Both the position numbers and the translations under genes were made by a program. The notes under the pieces are model-generated. The model was not told where the DNA came from. It saw only the letters and a list, made by a program, of their open reading frames with translations, and did not search any database. A DNA stretch of 64,000 nucleotides from Isoetes taiwanensis (Eukaryota; Streptophyta; Lycopodiopsida; Isoetales; Isoetaceae), in assembly GCA_021234155.1 (NCBI GenBank), contig JAJEKV010000012.1:7716448-7780447 (forward strand), read 5' to 3'. How positions within the stretch are numbered: the first letter of the stretch is position 1; every line of letters starts with the position of its first letter. Below, piece by piece: positions 1 through 10,598 of the stretch.

Positions 1-390
1 GAAAATAATTATCGGAGGGCGGAAGACCCCATTTACCTTCTGGCATGTCCTATACGTAAGCTTCAAATTAAGGCTCAAACGCAAATGCATTAGCAAAATG
101 CTTGTGATGGTGTTCTATATTGCAGTCTGGAGCAACTTTAAAAATATTCCTTAACAAATTGTTACCACTACCTTCAAAATGCCTATATAAAGGAATAAAC
201 AACATTGCCCAAAGATTAAACCACGTCGGACAGGCCATCACAAATATCCTCAAACGCATTATAATGAAAGCCAACAACCACATTACAAAATCACAGCTGC
301 CAGGTTGATGGTCCATGGATTTTGGTTTATGCAAAATTCCATGAACATTAACATTAAACATCAACTTGTTGTACCAAAACTTGTATCTCA
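1..390. other. Window edge, no gene recognised
   Basis: I see no supportable gene here. A minus-strand reading frame of about 107 codons (68-391) lacks any family motif and runs into the LINE target site. Positions 376-390 are the upstream copy of the LINE target-site duplication. Confidence 0.5.
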
Positions 391-1002
391 ACTTGTTGTG
401 GCAGGTGGTGCACCGTTGTATCAGGGTGAATGCCCTTGTGAGTCAGTTTAGGGCGGGTGTGAGCCCTCTCTGCCCTTGTTGTGGCCTTCATCGTGAGACT
501 GTGGAGCATTGTCTGGTTTTATGCCCTCACTTGCAGCCTGCCTGGGATTGGGTCAGGCCTCTGTTTCAGGTGAGATTGACTAGCCAGCAGTTGCTTCTTC
601 ATGTGTATCCTAGTGGTTGGCCGCTCTTGCGGCAGCAAGCCTTGCATCGGTTGGTGTGGCTGATTTGGAAGCGGCGGCGGTTGTGGATCTTCGGGGATTC
701 AAAGGCGGCCTGCAAAACCTCTCGATTCCTCGACTTCGGTACAAGCTATTTCAAAGCTTTCTCGGTGTTCCGGGATTAGTAGAGCTGAAGTTTGCCATTT
801 GGCGGGACTTCTTGGGTGTTGTAGATGGTGATGGTGGTTTGTACAAAGCGATAGAGTTGCGCTTTTTTCTCGTGAGTTTGTTGTGGAGTGTCGAGGTATC
901 GCTGTCTCTTTGGGGCAGTTCTCCTTCCTCCTCACTTGCTTTGTAACATTACCATTCTTTTAATATATTGATGACACAGTTCTTCAAAAAAAAAAAAAAA
1001 AA
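391..1002 (+). mobile_element. 5'-truncated LINE 3' end with poly(A) tail and TSDs
   Basis: This is the 3' end of an L1-type LINE. The translation from about 400 gives a zinc-binding segment typical of the region after plant LINE reverse transcriptases: CPCCG, then VEHCLVLCP, then a tryptophan-rich tail (LVWLIWKRRR). The frame then breaks and the element ends in a poly(A) run at 986-1006. The 14-15 bp AAAACTTGTATCTCA occurs just before the insertion (376-390) and again right after the A run (1003-1017), which is the target-site duplication expected of target-primed reverse transcription. The same family occurs at 34.7-36.3 kb, where the shared LTSQQ(L/V)LL motif is easy to see. It is a dead fragment. 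Confidence 0.85.
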
Positions 1003-1923
1003 AAAACTTGTATCTCAGGATCCTACAACAATGTCCTTTTACCACCCATTTTATGTTCACAACAAATCTGAGTTATCTTGTGTATGCCACTGCCTAACTC
1101 TTTTCTTTGTTCAATGCTATCTATATGCATATAATTCCTCTAGTTTGTACAAAGCATGCCCATGGCAAAACAAATTACGAAGTCTTAAATTACATGATTC
1201 CACGAGTTTGAATTTTATGTTTCCATTTCATCTAAGCAGACTATGCATTTCCTTGGCTGGGAAAAGTCCAATTTATGACAAGAAAATGAGATGCCACAGA
1301 CCTCTATTTTGTCCAGAAACTTGTTAACAAGACACTATACTTTTTCTTGTTAGAAGCCTTCCTTCAAGTCTCATGTCTGCCACGGTTTCTTTGTTATCAA
1401 GAGATATGGCTACTCCGGTGGCTCCATCTCCTTTCAAACTGGGCACTCATACCATGTAACACCATAATCCATTTCCACAAATAAACAGACTACCATAATC
1501 ATCACGAGGAGGACGATAATAAGCTCCAGCTTTCTTACCTGCCATCTTTTACTGAGAAAAATGTCTTATCTCATGGCCAAAAATATAAAGGTCTAGAGTT
1601 AGGATATAGCTTACTCCGTATTGCTATAAAGCTAAAAGAAGAAGAGTACTGAACCCTATCACAAGAACTCTGCCCATATTGGACAGTTTATTTAAGATAA
1701 AAGCGGTCGCCATGACTGCAAATAAATATTTTGAACACGAGTTTTAAACTATGGAAAACTATGGAACATGTCGGCATATTATGCCTTGACCTTCAGGAAT
1801 GTCATTTGCAATTGTTGCCACCTCTGCTAATAACCACAATACAATGGTTGTTTTTTTTTACTCTGTTAAATGCCTCCCTGTGGATCAGATAACCACAAAT
1901 CTTTACATGCTCCATTTTCTTTT

Positions 1924-2043
1924 TTCCTTTCTGAAGAATCACACTTACTTGTCACAACTTGAAGCCTTGCTGCTAAAGACTGGTTCCTTTCTGAAGAATC
2001 ACACGTGCTTGTCACAACTTGAAGCCTTGCTGCTAAAGACTGG
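1924..2043. repeat. 60-bp tandem duplication, two copies
   Basis: Two adjacent 60-bp units, 1924-1983 and 1984-2043, begin TTCCTTTCTGAAGAATCACA and end AAAGACTGG. They differ at only two or three positions, so the duplication is recent. Confidence 0.9.
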
Positions 2044-2889
2044 ATTATGAGACCAGAAATTGTTGCAACCAAAATGACCCATAGTAACTGCAAAAAACCA
2101 CTCGCAAACTCTTTTTTTCTCAAGCTTAAAAAAGAGAAAAATCTATGCATTTCCTTACCTGGAAATGGTATTGAGCCCCTGCTTGAAGATTGGTCTGGAC
2201 TGAAATGGGAAAGACTCAAAGCATCAAATGCAAAATGTGAAGTGCATGTTCCTAATGCTTTTGGACTAATCGAACTCATAGTTTGTATGGACTACTGTCG
2301 AAAATCTGGGGCTCAAGGATAAGTTCGCGAAAATGGCAATCGACTTGCTTTAGGGTAACCTAACCAGGAATGCATTTTAGAACAAATCTGTCACAAAGAT
2401 ATGCCGGAAGCCCAAGATATTTTTGGACCTGAATTTTTCGCGAAAAGATCCTTCAGTATGTGCTAATAAAACATCCCAAATTACAGCAAAGGATGGCACT
2501 CCCGCTTCTGCAGCAGATCATATGAGATTGGAAAGGAGTCTGGGCTACTTACCTGTGCCATGAGTGCCCTTTTTTGTGTTTCTTGTCCCTTTTTTGCCGT
2601 CCAATGTGAAACCTCAATCTAGACGATCAAGATTCAAAGCCGTAAATTTCCATTGATTTTGACGGTCATGATTTTTACATCTTCCTTGCACCTGCCTGCC
2701 TACAATGGATGGCCAGGATTGGCCCTGCCACCTCCATCCAACGGTGTAGGGATGGTGCTGCATGCCCCATGCATGGCCATCCCATGACCCATTTATGGCA
2801 CCCCATGACGTGTCAGGATTTGGAGCCTTTATTTTTTTCCGAATGGTGGGGATCTAAGGGAATCCATGGGCATGCATGCATGGGGTGTG

Positions 2890-2919
2890 GATGAGGGGGC
2901 ACGAGGAACCCCCCTCATC
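2890..2919. repeat. GC-rich perfect hairpin
   Basis: GATGAGGGGG (2890-2899) pairs with CCCCCTCATC ending at 2919, with a loop of about ten bases. It lies about 285 bp upstream of the kinase start codon. No function can be assigned. Confidence 0.7.
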
Positions 2920-3203
2920 CTAATACCCTTATTAATATATGACGAGAAATTTTTTTTTTTTTTTTTGGGTGAGAAATGATGGTGATAGATATTGGAGGTT
3001 TTCACATCCGGGATCACCGAAACGAAGACAGATTATCTTCTAAGTGGCCGCCAACCAAGCCTTCACATTTTGGAAAGCTTTTAAATTTGGATGAGTGGAG
3101 TGGAGTCAACGAATAGCCTAGTGTGGTGGCGGCCAACAAGTGGTAGCACGCCCCCGCCTAAAGTGTTGTTTTTGAAGACCCTCTGTCACAACCGAGCTCG
3201 GCT

Positions 3204-5819
3204 ATGGCCTGCTCTGCCATCGTCTTGCTGCTACTATCTTTAGCCTTTGCCATTTCCTTACAAGCGGCCACATACAACGACACTACATTCCTCGCCTTCA
3301 ACAATGGATCCAACGCCCTCAAAGATCTCAATCCGTCCCTGGGCCTTACAGGCCGCAAGGCCGGAACCCAGGCCAACTATAACGATAAAAGCAGAGGCCC
3401 CATTACTTACGGCCTCTGGTTCGTCAACACCTCCATAGATAGCTTCTTCCTTTCCGTTGTTGCATATGTGGGCGATTACACTGTTCCTGGGTACTACGGC
3501 CAAATTATCTGGACCGCAAATCGGTATGATCCAGTCCGAGACAACGCCGTCCTCCGATTTGATAAACAGGGCAATTTTGTTTTGCAGGATTGGGATGGAA
3601 GAACTGCTTGGTCTTCTAATACTAGTGGCCTTGGAGTGCAGAAGCTTTTAATGGATGACAATGGAAATTTGGCGCTCTTGAATGCAAAGGGGAAAACTGT
3701 TTGGCAGTCTTTTGATCACCCTATTGATACCCTTCTTTTATATCAGGCTTTCAAGGTGAAAATGCAGCTCACTGCTCCAAATTCATCATATGCCCTGTCT
3801 ATGGAGTCTAATGGCCTTGTTCTATATGCAAATTTGCCAGATCCAACCCCTTATTGGTTACTGGCAGCTTCAGGAGACAATTCTCTTTCTTCAGCTAAGA
3901 ATTCTTCTCAATCTGGACTTTATGCTGTAATATGCAGGAACTATTTTGGTGAAATTAGTTTAGATTTTCGACTTCCAAGCTACTCCCCTGTTGAGGAGTC
4001 AAATCTTATCTTAGATTCTGTGTGTGACAGTTTCAACAGCACGTGGGAAAGAAGAAATCTTCTAAACTCCAATGGCCAGCTCATTGGCAATACTACTTTT
4101 TTCAGGTTAGAGGCAGATGGAGATATTCATAGTTACAGTTGGGATAGCACCGTGTTAAAATGGCAAACTTTGTTCAGCTTGTTTGAAGACAAGAAATGTG
4201 ATCTTCCTGACATATGTGGACCATATGGGATCTGTTACAATGGAACTTGTCAAGGTTGCCCTGACAAGGCCTACTTTGAATATGTGAGCCCCACCAAGGA
4301 TCCAAGTCTTGGCTGCAAGCCCAGCTCTTCTGGAAAATCTAATCCAGGTTTTACTTTACTTTCTTTGCCAAATACCAGTTTTTTTTACACTAGGTATGGC
4401 AATGCAACATATAATATGGTTTCTAGTTCAGACCAATGCAGTCAGTTGTGCATGAATAACAGTGTCTGCAAGGCAGCATTTTATAATTTGAAAAAAAGCT
4501 CTTGCTTTTTAACTTCCCAAACAGAGACTCTACAATATAATGCTGAGAATTCTACTTTCACTGCCTTTCTCAAGGTAGAAAGTATACAAGGGCAAGGGTA
4601 CACATATTCCAACAGGTCCAAGCGAGGTTATGTTATAGGCCTTGTGCTGGGATTGGGAATACCTGCACTAATATTTACAACAGTGACTCTTATATGCTTA
4701 AGAAGAAGGAGAAGACGAATGGAAAAAACAGAGGATAAAGGGGGCTCTACCAGGGCAAAAGAAGAGGCAATGTTGCATTCTCTTGCAGAAGTAGGGTTGA
4801 AAAGATTTACATACAAAGACATAGAAAGTGTGACAGGTGGATTTCTAGAGATTGTAGGAGCTGGAGGATTTGGCACAGTTTATAAGGGCAGGTTATCAGA
4901 TGGGAGCATTGTGGCAGTGAAAAAATTGGATAATTCTAGGCAGGGTATGAAGGAATTCACCTCTGAAGTTGCAATATTGGGTACAGTTCATCATTTTAAT
5001 GTGGTCAGGCTTCTGGGCTACTGTGCTCAAGGCGTAAGCCGAATCCTAGTTTATGAATATATGCCAAACGGTTCGCTCGAGAAATGGCTATTTGGAGATG
5101 TAAAACCTCTTCCCTGGCCTGTGAGATTCAACATAGCATTAGGTGTTGCAAAGGGCCTGGCTTACATGCACCATGAATGCATAGACAAGATCCTTCACCT
5201 AGACCTTAAGCCACAAAATATACTTCTGGATTTAAATTTCTCACCAAAAATCTCTGATTTTGGACTGGCTAAACTTATCAACAAAGACCAAAGTGGTGTG
5301 ATCACTACAATGAGGGGAACTCCTGGCTACTTGGCACCTGAATGGATAATGGATCAGTCCATTACTGATAAAAGTGATGTGTACAGTTTTGGAATTTTGT
5401 TGATGGAGATTGTAAGTGGCAGAAAGCACAAGTATGTGATGAATGACAAGAATGTGGTAAATCTTATTGACATATTGGATTCGCGGGTGCGCGAAGAGTC
5501 AGATTTGGAGGAAGTCTTGAGGGTTATAAAGGTTGGTGTTCTTTGCAGCCAGGCTGATTGTTCTGTTAGGCCTTCCATGAATAGTGTAGTGCAGATGCTT
5601 GAGGGGTCAGTTGCAATTCCTGATCATATTATTCCAGGTTCTTGGCATTCTCCATTTGGCAGCACAAGTAACGTTGGTACTATAAGTAGCAGTGGCATTA
5701 GTCAATTTTCCACTAGTTCCAGCGTTCCTTACAATTCTAGCAGCACTGGCTATTGCAGATCTCCCCCCAACCCTCAGAGTAGGAATGACATTGATTTATC
5801 TGAAATTGAAGCCAGATAG
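3204..5819 (+). CDS. G-type lectin S-receptor-like serine/threonine protein kinase (SD2-5-like)
   Basis: This is a single-exon, 871-residue plasma-membrane receptor kinase. In order it has a signal peptide (1-22), a bulb-type lectin domain (about 80-200, with WTANR and VWQSFDHPIDTLL), an S-locus/EGF-like segment (CDLPDICGPYGIC, 332-344), a PAN-like cysteine cluster (about 395-455), a transmembrane helix (476-499) followed by an arginine stop-transfer run, and a kinase domain from about 548. Kinase landmarks are VGAGGFGTVYKG, Lys573 (AVKK), Glu588, HLDLKPQN (665-672), DFG (685-687) and APE (711-713). HLD replaces HRD, so it is a non-RD kinase, as usual in the SD2 group. Between SGRK (738-741) and the LIDILDSR segment the domain looks roughly 15-20 residues short. 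A Ser-rich tail ends the protein. ATG 3204 is chosen because the signal peptide starts there. Ligand and pathway are unknown; members act in pathogen or self sensing. Confidence 0.93.
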   Translation: MACSAIVLLLLSLAFAISLQAATYNDTTFLAFNNGSNALKDLNPSLGLTGRKAGTQANYNDKSRGPITYGLWFVNTSIDSFFLSVVAYVGDYTVPGYYGQIIWTANRYDPVRDNAVLRFDKQGNFVLQDWDGRTAWSSNTSGLGVQKLLMDDNGNLALLNAKGKTVWQSFDHPIDTLLLYQAFKVKMQLTAPNSSYALSMESNGLVLYANLPDPTPYWLLAASGDNSLSSAKNSSQSGLYAVICRNYFGEISLDFRLPSYSPVEESNLILDSVCDSFNSTWERRNLLNSNGQLIGNTTFFRLEADGDIHSYSWDSTVLKWQTLFSLFEDKKCDLPDICGPYGICYNGTCQGCPDKAYFEYVSPTKDPSLGCKPSSSGKSNPGFTLLSLPNTSFFYTRYGNATYNMVSSSDQCSQLCMNNSVCKAAFYNLKKSSCFLTSQTETLQYNAENSTFTAFLKVESIQGQGYTYSNRSKRGYVIGLVLGLGIPALIFTTVTLICLRRRRRRMEKTEDKGGSTRAKEEAMLHSLAEVGLKRFTYKDIESVTGGFLEIVGAGGFGTVYKGRLSDGSIVAVKKLDNSRQGMKEFTSEVAILGTVHHFNVVRLLGYCAQGVSRILVYEYMPNGSLEKWLFGDVKPLPWPVRFNIALGVAKGLAYMHHECIDKILHLDLKPQNILLDLNFSPKISDFGLAKLINKDQSGVITTMRGTPGYLAPEWIMDQSITDKSDVYSFGILLMEIVSGRKHKYVMNDKNVVNLIDILDSRVREESDLEEVLRVIKVGVLCSQADCSVRPSMNSVVQMLEGSVAIPDHIIPGSWHSPFGSTSNVGTISSSGISQFSTSSSVPYNSSSTGYCRSPPNPQSRNDIDLSEIEAR

Positions 5820-6870
5820 TCAGGAAGCATTGATAAGTGTGTAGACAATTTTTTTGTAAATAAATTATAGCTTCAATATCAAGTTTCGTGTTATACCCGA
5901 AATTTGTAAAAAACACGAGAATAGTATAGATCGAATTGTTTTTTTATCAATTGGCATGGGTTGGCATGTTGGTTTCCGAAAGAACTTTTAAAATATTGAC
6001 CATTTGATCACGATATTAGATCTTGCACGCCCAAGGTCTTGTTATTTTATCTTCTCATGAACATTACTCAACATAAATATCAAGCGTATCTTTACTATCT
6101 TTAAATATCCTACTTGGAAAGTATCTTACTATCCAAGAAGGTGATCTCGTATATTATACCGAGGCCCTAGATATTATATGGTCTTGACTTTTAAGATTTG
6201 GTAAGCTATTCGTGGTGCATGTTCAAATAGCTTAAAAAGTGTGCTACACATAAGAACATGAATTTAGTTTGAGATATTCATGATAACGAGCTGGACAAAC
6301 TAAACGGCCTAGTCTTGAGGGGGAACCTGATGCCAATGACCCATGCAAATGTCAATAACCAGCTGTCAATGACCCTACATTGCATGTGCAGTAGAGTCGC
6401 AATGACATTGATTTATCTAAGATTGAAGCCAGGCAATAGGAAGCAAAATGATCATGTTGTAGAAGAATTTTGTAAAAGAATTATCACTTCATTCATAGTT
6501 TCTATGAAGTCCATGCCTAGAATTTGTCTTGGTCCATAAAAACATGACAATAATATACGTTGAGTTGTATTTTATCAATTAGCATGTTGCTTTAACTTGA
6601 AAGACTAGTTTTAGAACTATCCATATGTTATCATAATCTAGACCTTAGATCTTGCATATCCAAGGCCTAAACTTGCATCACATGTTGGCCCACATTACTC
6701 ACATGACACAAATATCAAGCCTACCTTACTATTTATAAGAAGTGCAACATCCAAGAAGGTATTATGTCTAAGAAATTGTTGTTCTATGCTGGAAATCAAT
6801 TTTGACATGGCATGGCTCTGGATATCATATGATCTTAACTTTAAGGTGGAGCAAGTTGTTTCTGGTGCAT
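5785..6870 (+). repeat. Diverged tandem duplication of the kinase 3' end
   Basis: The last codons of the kinase and about 450 bp of downstream sequence (5785-6250) recur at 6400-6870. GACATTGATTTATCTGAAAT at 5788 matches GACATTGATTTATCTAAGAT at 6403, and the match continues through GAAGCCAG, ATCAATT(G/A)GCATG, GATCTTGCA, ATATCAAGC, ATCCAAGAAGGT and TGGTGCATGTTCAA. A third short piece (about 7672-7745) repeats the 6295-6370 segment (ACCTGATRCCAATGACCCA). The second copy carries no kinase domain, so it is the stub of a lost tandem paralogue or a segmental duplication. Confidence 0.8.
5859..5864 (+). promoter_or_regulatory. Candidate polyadenylation signal of the receptor kinase
   Basis: AATAAA lies 40 bases after the stop codon, inside an AT-rich 3' region. 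It is the only canonical signal close to the gene end. Confidence 0.45.
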
Positions 6871-7905
6871 GTTCAATTATGTTCGCAAATGCTGTTTACA
6901 AATTTTTGGTTGAAAAGAAAAAGGTTATAATAAAAAATAAGATTTTTACGAGAGGTTCCTTTTTACCAAACCATTGTATGCAATATCTAAATCACTAAAA
7001 ACAGGTAAAGAAGAGAAGCACTTGAGAGAGAATGTCAATTGTTTTTATACACTCATAACCTGAGCTACATAATCAGATTCAGATGATCTTAGGCTCTTTA
7101 GAAAGCCTACATAGAGAGCTTTCCATTGGCATCTGATTTGATCCAGATCTGTCATGATAGATACGTGTTTTTTGTAGCTTCCAATCCAGATACCTTTTTG
7201 CAAAGTGCATGCTGTGAATTTTGATGGTAATATGGTTTTATCATAACTTTTGAATTCGGACTCCGTCTGCCAGACTTGTTTAATGCATGCAAATATAAGA
7301 ATTATATTAGGTAACAATTAAATCCTTATCATTCTTTCTAATGATGTATGATATGCGCATATTTGGTTATGTTTTTTTGGGCGTAAACAGCAAATTTTCG
7401 AGCGGATTTAGTAGGGTTTCACACCCCATTAGTTGATTCTCTGCCCAACCAATCATTCTGGTTATGTCCTTTGTTCTGCATCATTGTATCAGAGAAAAAC
7501 AAATTTGAAACTTTTTGTTTTGGTGTGTTATGGGAATTGGCCAATGTTTGTTGAATTTTTTTTTTTCAAAAAAAAAAAAAAAAAAAAAATCTGCCATTGC
7601 GTTGGAAGTGTTACACAAAACTTAAATTAAGAACATGTAATTGGTTTAAGTGTAATCACGATAACATTGTTGGACAAGCTAACATGCTTGGTCTCGAGAG
7701 AGGGACCTGATACCAATGACCCACCCAAAATGTCAACAACCAGCTTAATGATAGACATGCTTTCAACATGATTTGCACCATCCTAGAAGTTTATGACCTT
7801 GATCTTAGGATCAAGAGGACATAAGATATTCCTATCCTAGATGTGCTAGAATCAATGTTTGAATAGTTTTGGGAGGCATTTGCACTTGGCAAGCAGAGGA
7901 AGTAC
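6871..7905. other. Intergenic, AT-rich
   Basis: No gene is recognised here. A T-run followed by an A-run (7555-7590) forms a simple fold-back and may be an old poly(A) tail. A short duplicate of upstream sequence lies at 7672-7745. Confidence 0.5.
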
Positions 7906-8853
7906 CACTACTAGAGGATGGACTGTTAACAACGTCGGTTTGCGACGTATAACCGACATGGACGTCGCAAAATGATCGCACGTTCTCATGACGTCGCAAA
8001 GGTTTTTTCATGAAGTCGCAGGTAAGACGTATGACGTTGCCATGAAAATGTCTAAGCAGACGTTGCAATGGCCCACGTCGCAATTGCAACATGCCACGTC
8101 GCAGCTGCAACGTACCATGTCGCACATGCAATGCCATGTCGCATGTTAAACGCCCAACGTAGCACACGGGACGTCGCGTAGCAAGTGCGACATGGTGCAT
8201 TGCTTGTTGAACATTAGACATAGCACAAGTATGTCTTAAGTGTGACATGATGTCTGATATGTTTTTTAATAAAACCCAAAGTTTGTCGGTTTGCGATGTA
8301 TAACCAACGTGGACATCACAAAATGATCGCACGTTCTCATGACATCGCAAAGTTTTTTTCACGAAGTCGTAGGTAAGACGTATGACGTTGCCATGAAAAT
8401 GTCTAAGCAGGTGTCGCAATGGCCTACGTCGCAATTGCAACATGCCATGTCACAGCTGCAACGTACGATGTCGCACGTGCAACGCCATGCCACATGTTAA
8501 ACGTCCAACGTAGCACATGGGACATCGCATAGCAAGTGCGACGTGGTGCGTTGCTTGTTAAACATTAGACGTAGCACATGTGATGTTGCATTATAGGTGC
8601 GATGTCTAGTATATCTTAAATGTGACATGATGTCTGATATGTTTTTTAATAAAACCTAAAGTTCGGGTAGATTCACCCGAATTGCTTTTCTTGACTTTTG
8701 TTAATAATTCCGAAAGAGGGAACACGTACAAATCCTTCATTATTTGAATTGCTATTAATATGTGACGAGAAGCATACAAATCCTTTAGTATTTGAACTGC
8801 TATTAATATGTGACGAGGAGCTTCAAACCATTTTAGCCTTGCCAGTATTAGTG
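7906..8853. mobile_element. CACTA-like non-autonomous element with duplicated subterminal block
   Basis: The left end reads GTAC then CACTACTAGAGG, and the right end reads ATTAGTG then GTAC. The termini are therefore the CACTA/TAGTG ends of a CACTA (En/Spm) transposon, flanked on both sides by GTAC. Inside, two copies of a block of about 360 bp (7930-8283 and 8285-8660) are rich in a short motif around ACGTCGCA in both orientations, as in CACTA subterminal repeats. No transposase is encoded. The right boundary is uncertain because the motif is not dense near 8853, and CACTA insertions normally make 3-bp rather than 4-bp duplications. Confidence 0.45.
7930..8660. repeat. Tandem duplication of about 360 bp with ACGTCGCA subrepeats
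   Basis: Both copies start GTCGGTTTGCGA and end TGATATGTTTTTTAATAAAA, and they stay collinear throughout. Differences are mostly C/T and G/A transitions at CG sites (GACGTCGC versus GACATCGC), which fits decay of methylated cytosines. Confidence 0.85.
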
Positions 8854-8979
8854 GTACCTGATGAACCATATATAGACACAAGGCCCCCAAAAATGAACTT
8901 GTATAAATTAGCATGAAAACAAGTATATATGTGATTTTTTTATACGACAATACAAAATGTAAAAAAAAACCATGTGTTC

Positions 8980-9780
8980 TTCCTAGTTTTGCAAAATCAA
9001 TAGTGGTTTATATCATATTATTTGTATTAATTCATAAATTTACAGTAGTTTTCAGAAATCATCATTAGTTTGTATGATTATTTCTTAATGTACAATAATT
9101 TAGCAAAATCATATCGTGTTTAATTACATGACTTCTGCGACTGTACAATAGGTTTTTGAAATCATCAATAGTTTAGAAGAGGTGTTTTAAGCATATATTG
9201 ATTTTGAAAAACCAATAGTGGCTCTTATCATATTTTTTGTACTAATTCGAAATTTTACACTAGTTTCTAGGAATCATTATTAGTTCATAAGATTGTTTTT
9301 AAGTGTAGATTGATTTAGCAAAATCACTAATAATTTATATTCTAGAATGGGGCTCGCAGATCATGTTTAATTACATGAATTCTAGATTCGCATAATAGTT
9401 TTTTGAAATCATCCATAGTTTAGAAGATGTATTTTAAGCATATTTGATTTTGCAAAACCAATAGTGCTTCATATCGTATTTATTGTACTAATTTAAAGAT
9501 TTACAGAAATCATAATTAGTTTGTGAGATTGTTTTTAAGTGTATAGTTTTTTAGCAAAATCATTGCTAGTTCATATCATGTTTACTTATATGAATTCTAC
9601 AATCGTACAATAGTTTTTTGAAATCATCAATTAGAAGATGTGTTTTAAGCACATATTGATTTTGCAAAACCATTCCTAGTTCATACTATATTTAACTTAT
9701 GAATTCTAGAGTTTATGATGGTCTTTGAAAATCATCATTAATTTAATGGAAATGATTTTTCTATATATATTTTTAGTATC
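8980..9780. repeat. AT-rich diverged tandem array, units of about 205-250 bp
   Basis: Ordered landmarks recur: GCAAAA(T/C)CAATAGTG near 8990, 9211 and 9459, with a weaker match near 9664; TTTTTGAAATCATC near 9150, 9402 and 9617; TAGCAAAATCA near 9102, 9315 and 9553. About three and a half units are present and diverged by indels. No coding sequence is seen. Confidence 0.75.
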
Positions 9781-10598
9781 ATAGTTTCAGATGTGTTTAC
9801 ATGCTAGTTGTCACAAATTTGTATTCTACCGCGTTCTTCTTATTAGTTCGAGAACCATGTTAAAATTTGCAAAGATGCTAAGGTTTCTTTATGTGGTTGT
9901 TCACTATGCTCGTTAATAGTTTATTCTTGTGTTAATCGTGTTATTAGTCTTGTATTTTTTCAAATGCAACTATTTTTTGCCTTCATAAGGATGCAAAGCT
10001 TCCAAATATATAGGAAGCACACGTGTATAAGGCTTCGTAGAATCAAATGAGGCTTATCAATAAATTTTACAAAAGAAAAATAAATGACTTGTCACTAATG
10101 ACATAGATTAAAATCAAAGTGTTGCTTTGCAATAAAAGAAACCTTGTGATCAATTGATATCTACATTAGCCCGGCAACGCTGGGCACACATTTACTAGTT
10201 GATATCTAGCTTGTAACTTCATAGAGATATTAGAAACTTGTAATTAGTGCAACGTAAAAAACCAAAGATGAATGCTTTGCCTTCGTTACTTAATATTGTA
10301 AGAAACCTTGTAATGCCATTTAGCCAAGAAATTGACGATTGTTTTATGAGATTTAGTGCAGGAATAATGATCACTCATATGTAAATATAGAGACACCATC
10401 GACACCATCTTAACTAACAATTTTCTAGCGCTTAGCTCAAAAAACTACTACAATATCAAGGTTAATATATTAATATGGTAATAGATAATTTTATAGTTAG
10501 CTCATTAAAGCGCTCCAAATGTAAAGCTAAACATCGCAACCAACTTAACATTATGGCAAGAGATTTAACTTACAGTAAACATAATAGAGTTTTTATAA
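9781..10598. other. Intergenic, AT-rich
   Basis: I see no gene, repeat array or RNA gene in this stretch. Confidence 0.5.

Larger units (their letters stand above)
1018..3203. other. Intergenic region upstream of the receptor kinase
   Basis: No gene is recognised in this stretch. It contains a 60-bp tandem duplication (1924-2043), a GC-rich hairpin (2890-2919), a poly(T) run (2950-2966) and, nearest the kinase, its presumed promoter and 5' leader. I could not place a convincing TATA box. Short open frames (968-1327, 2047-2322) show no family motif. Confidence 0.5.

Noticed and set aside
1866-2279. Minus-strand 137-codon ORF upstream of the kinase
   Set aside because: Its repeated QSLAARLQVVTS segment is just the 60-bp tandem duplication in translation, with no family match.
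7555-7590. Poly(A) tail of a retroposon
   Set aside because: A T-run directly before the A-run and absence of flanking duplications make a simple fold-back equally likely.
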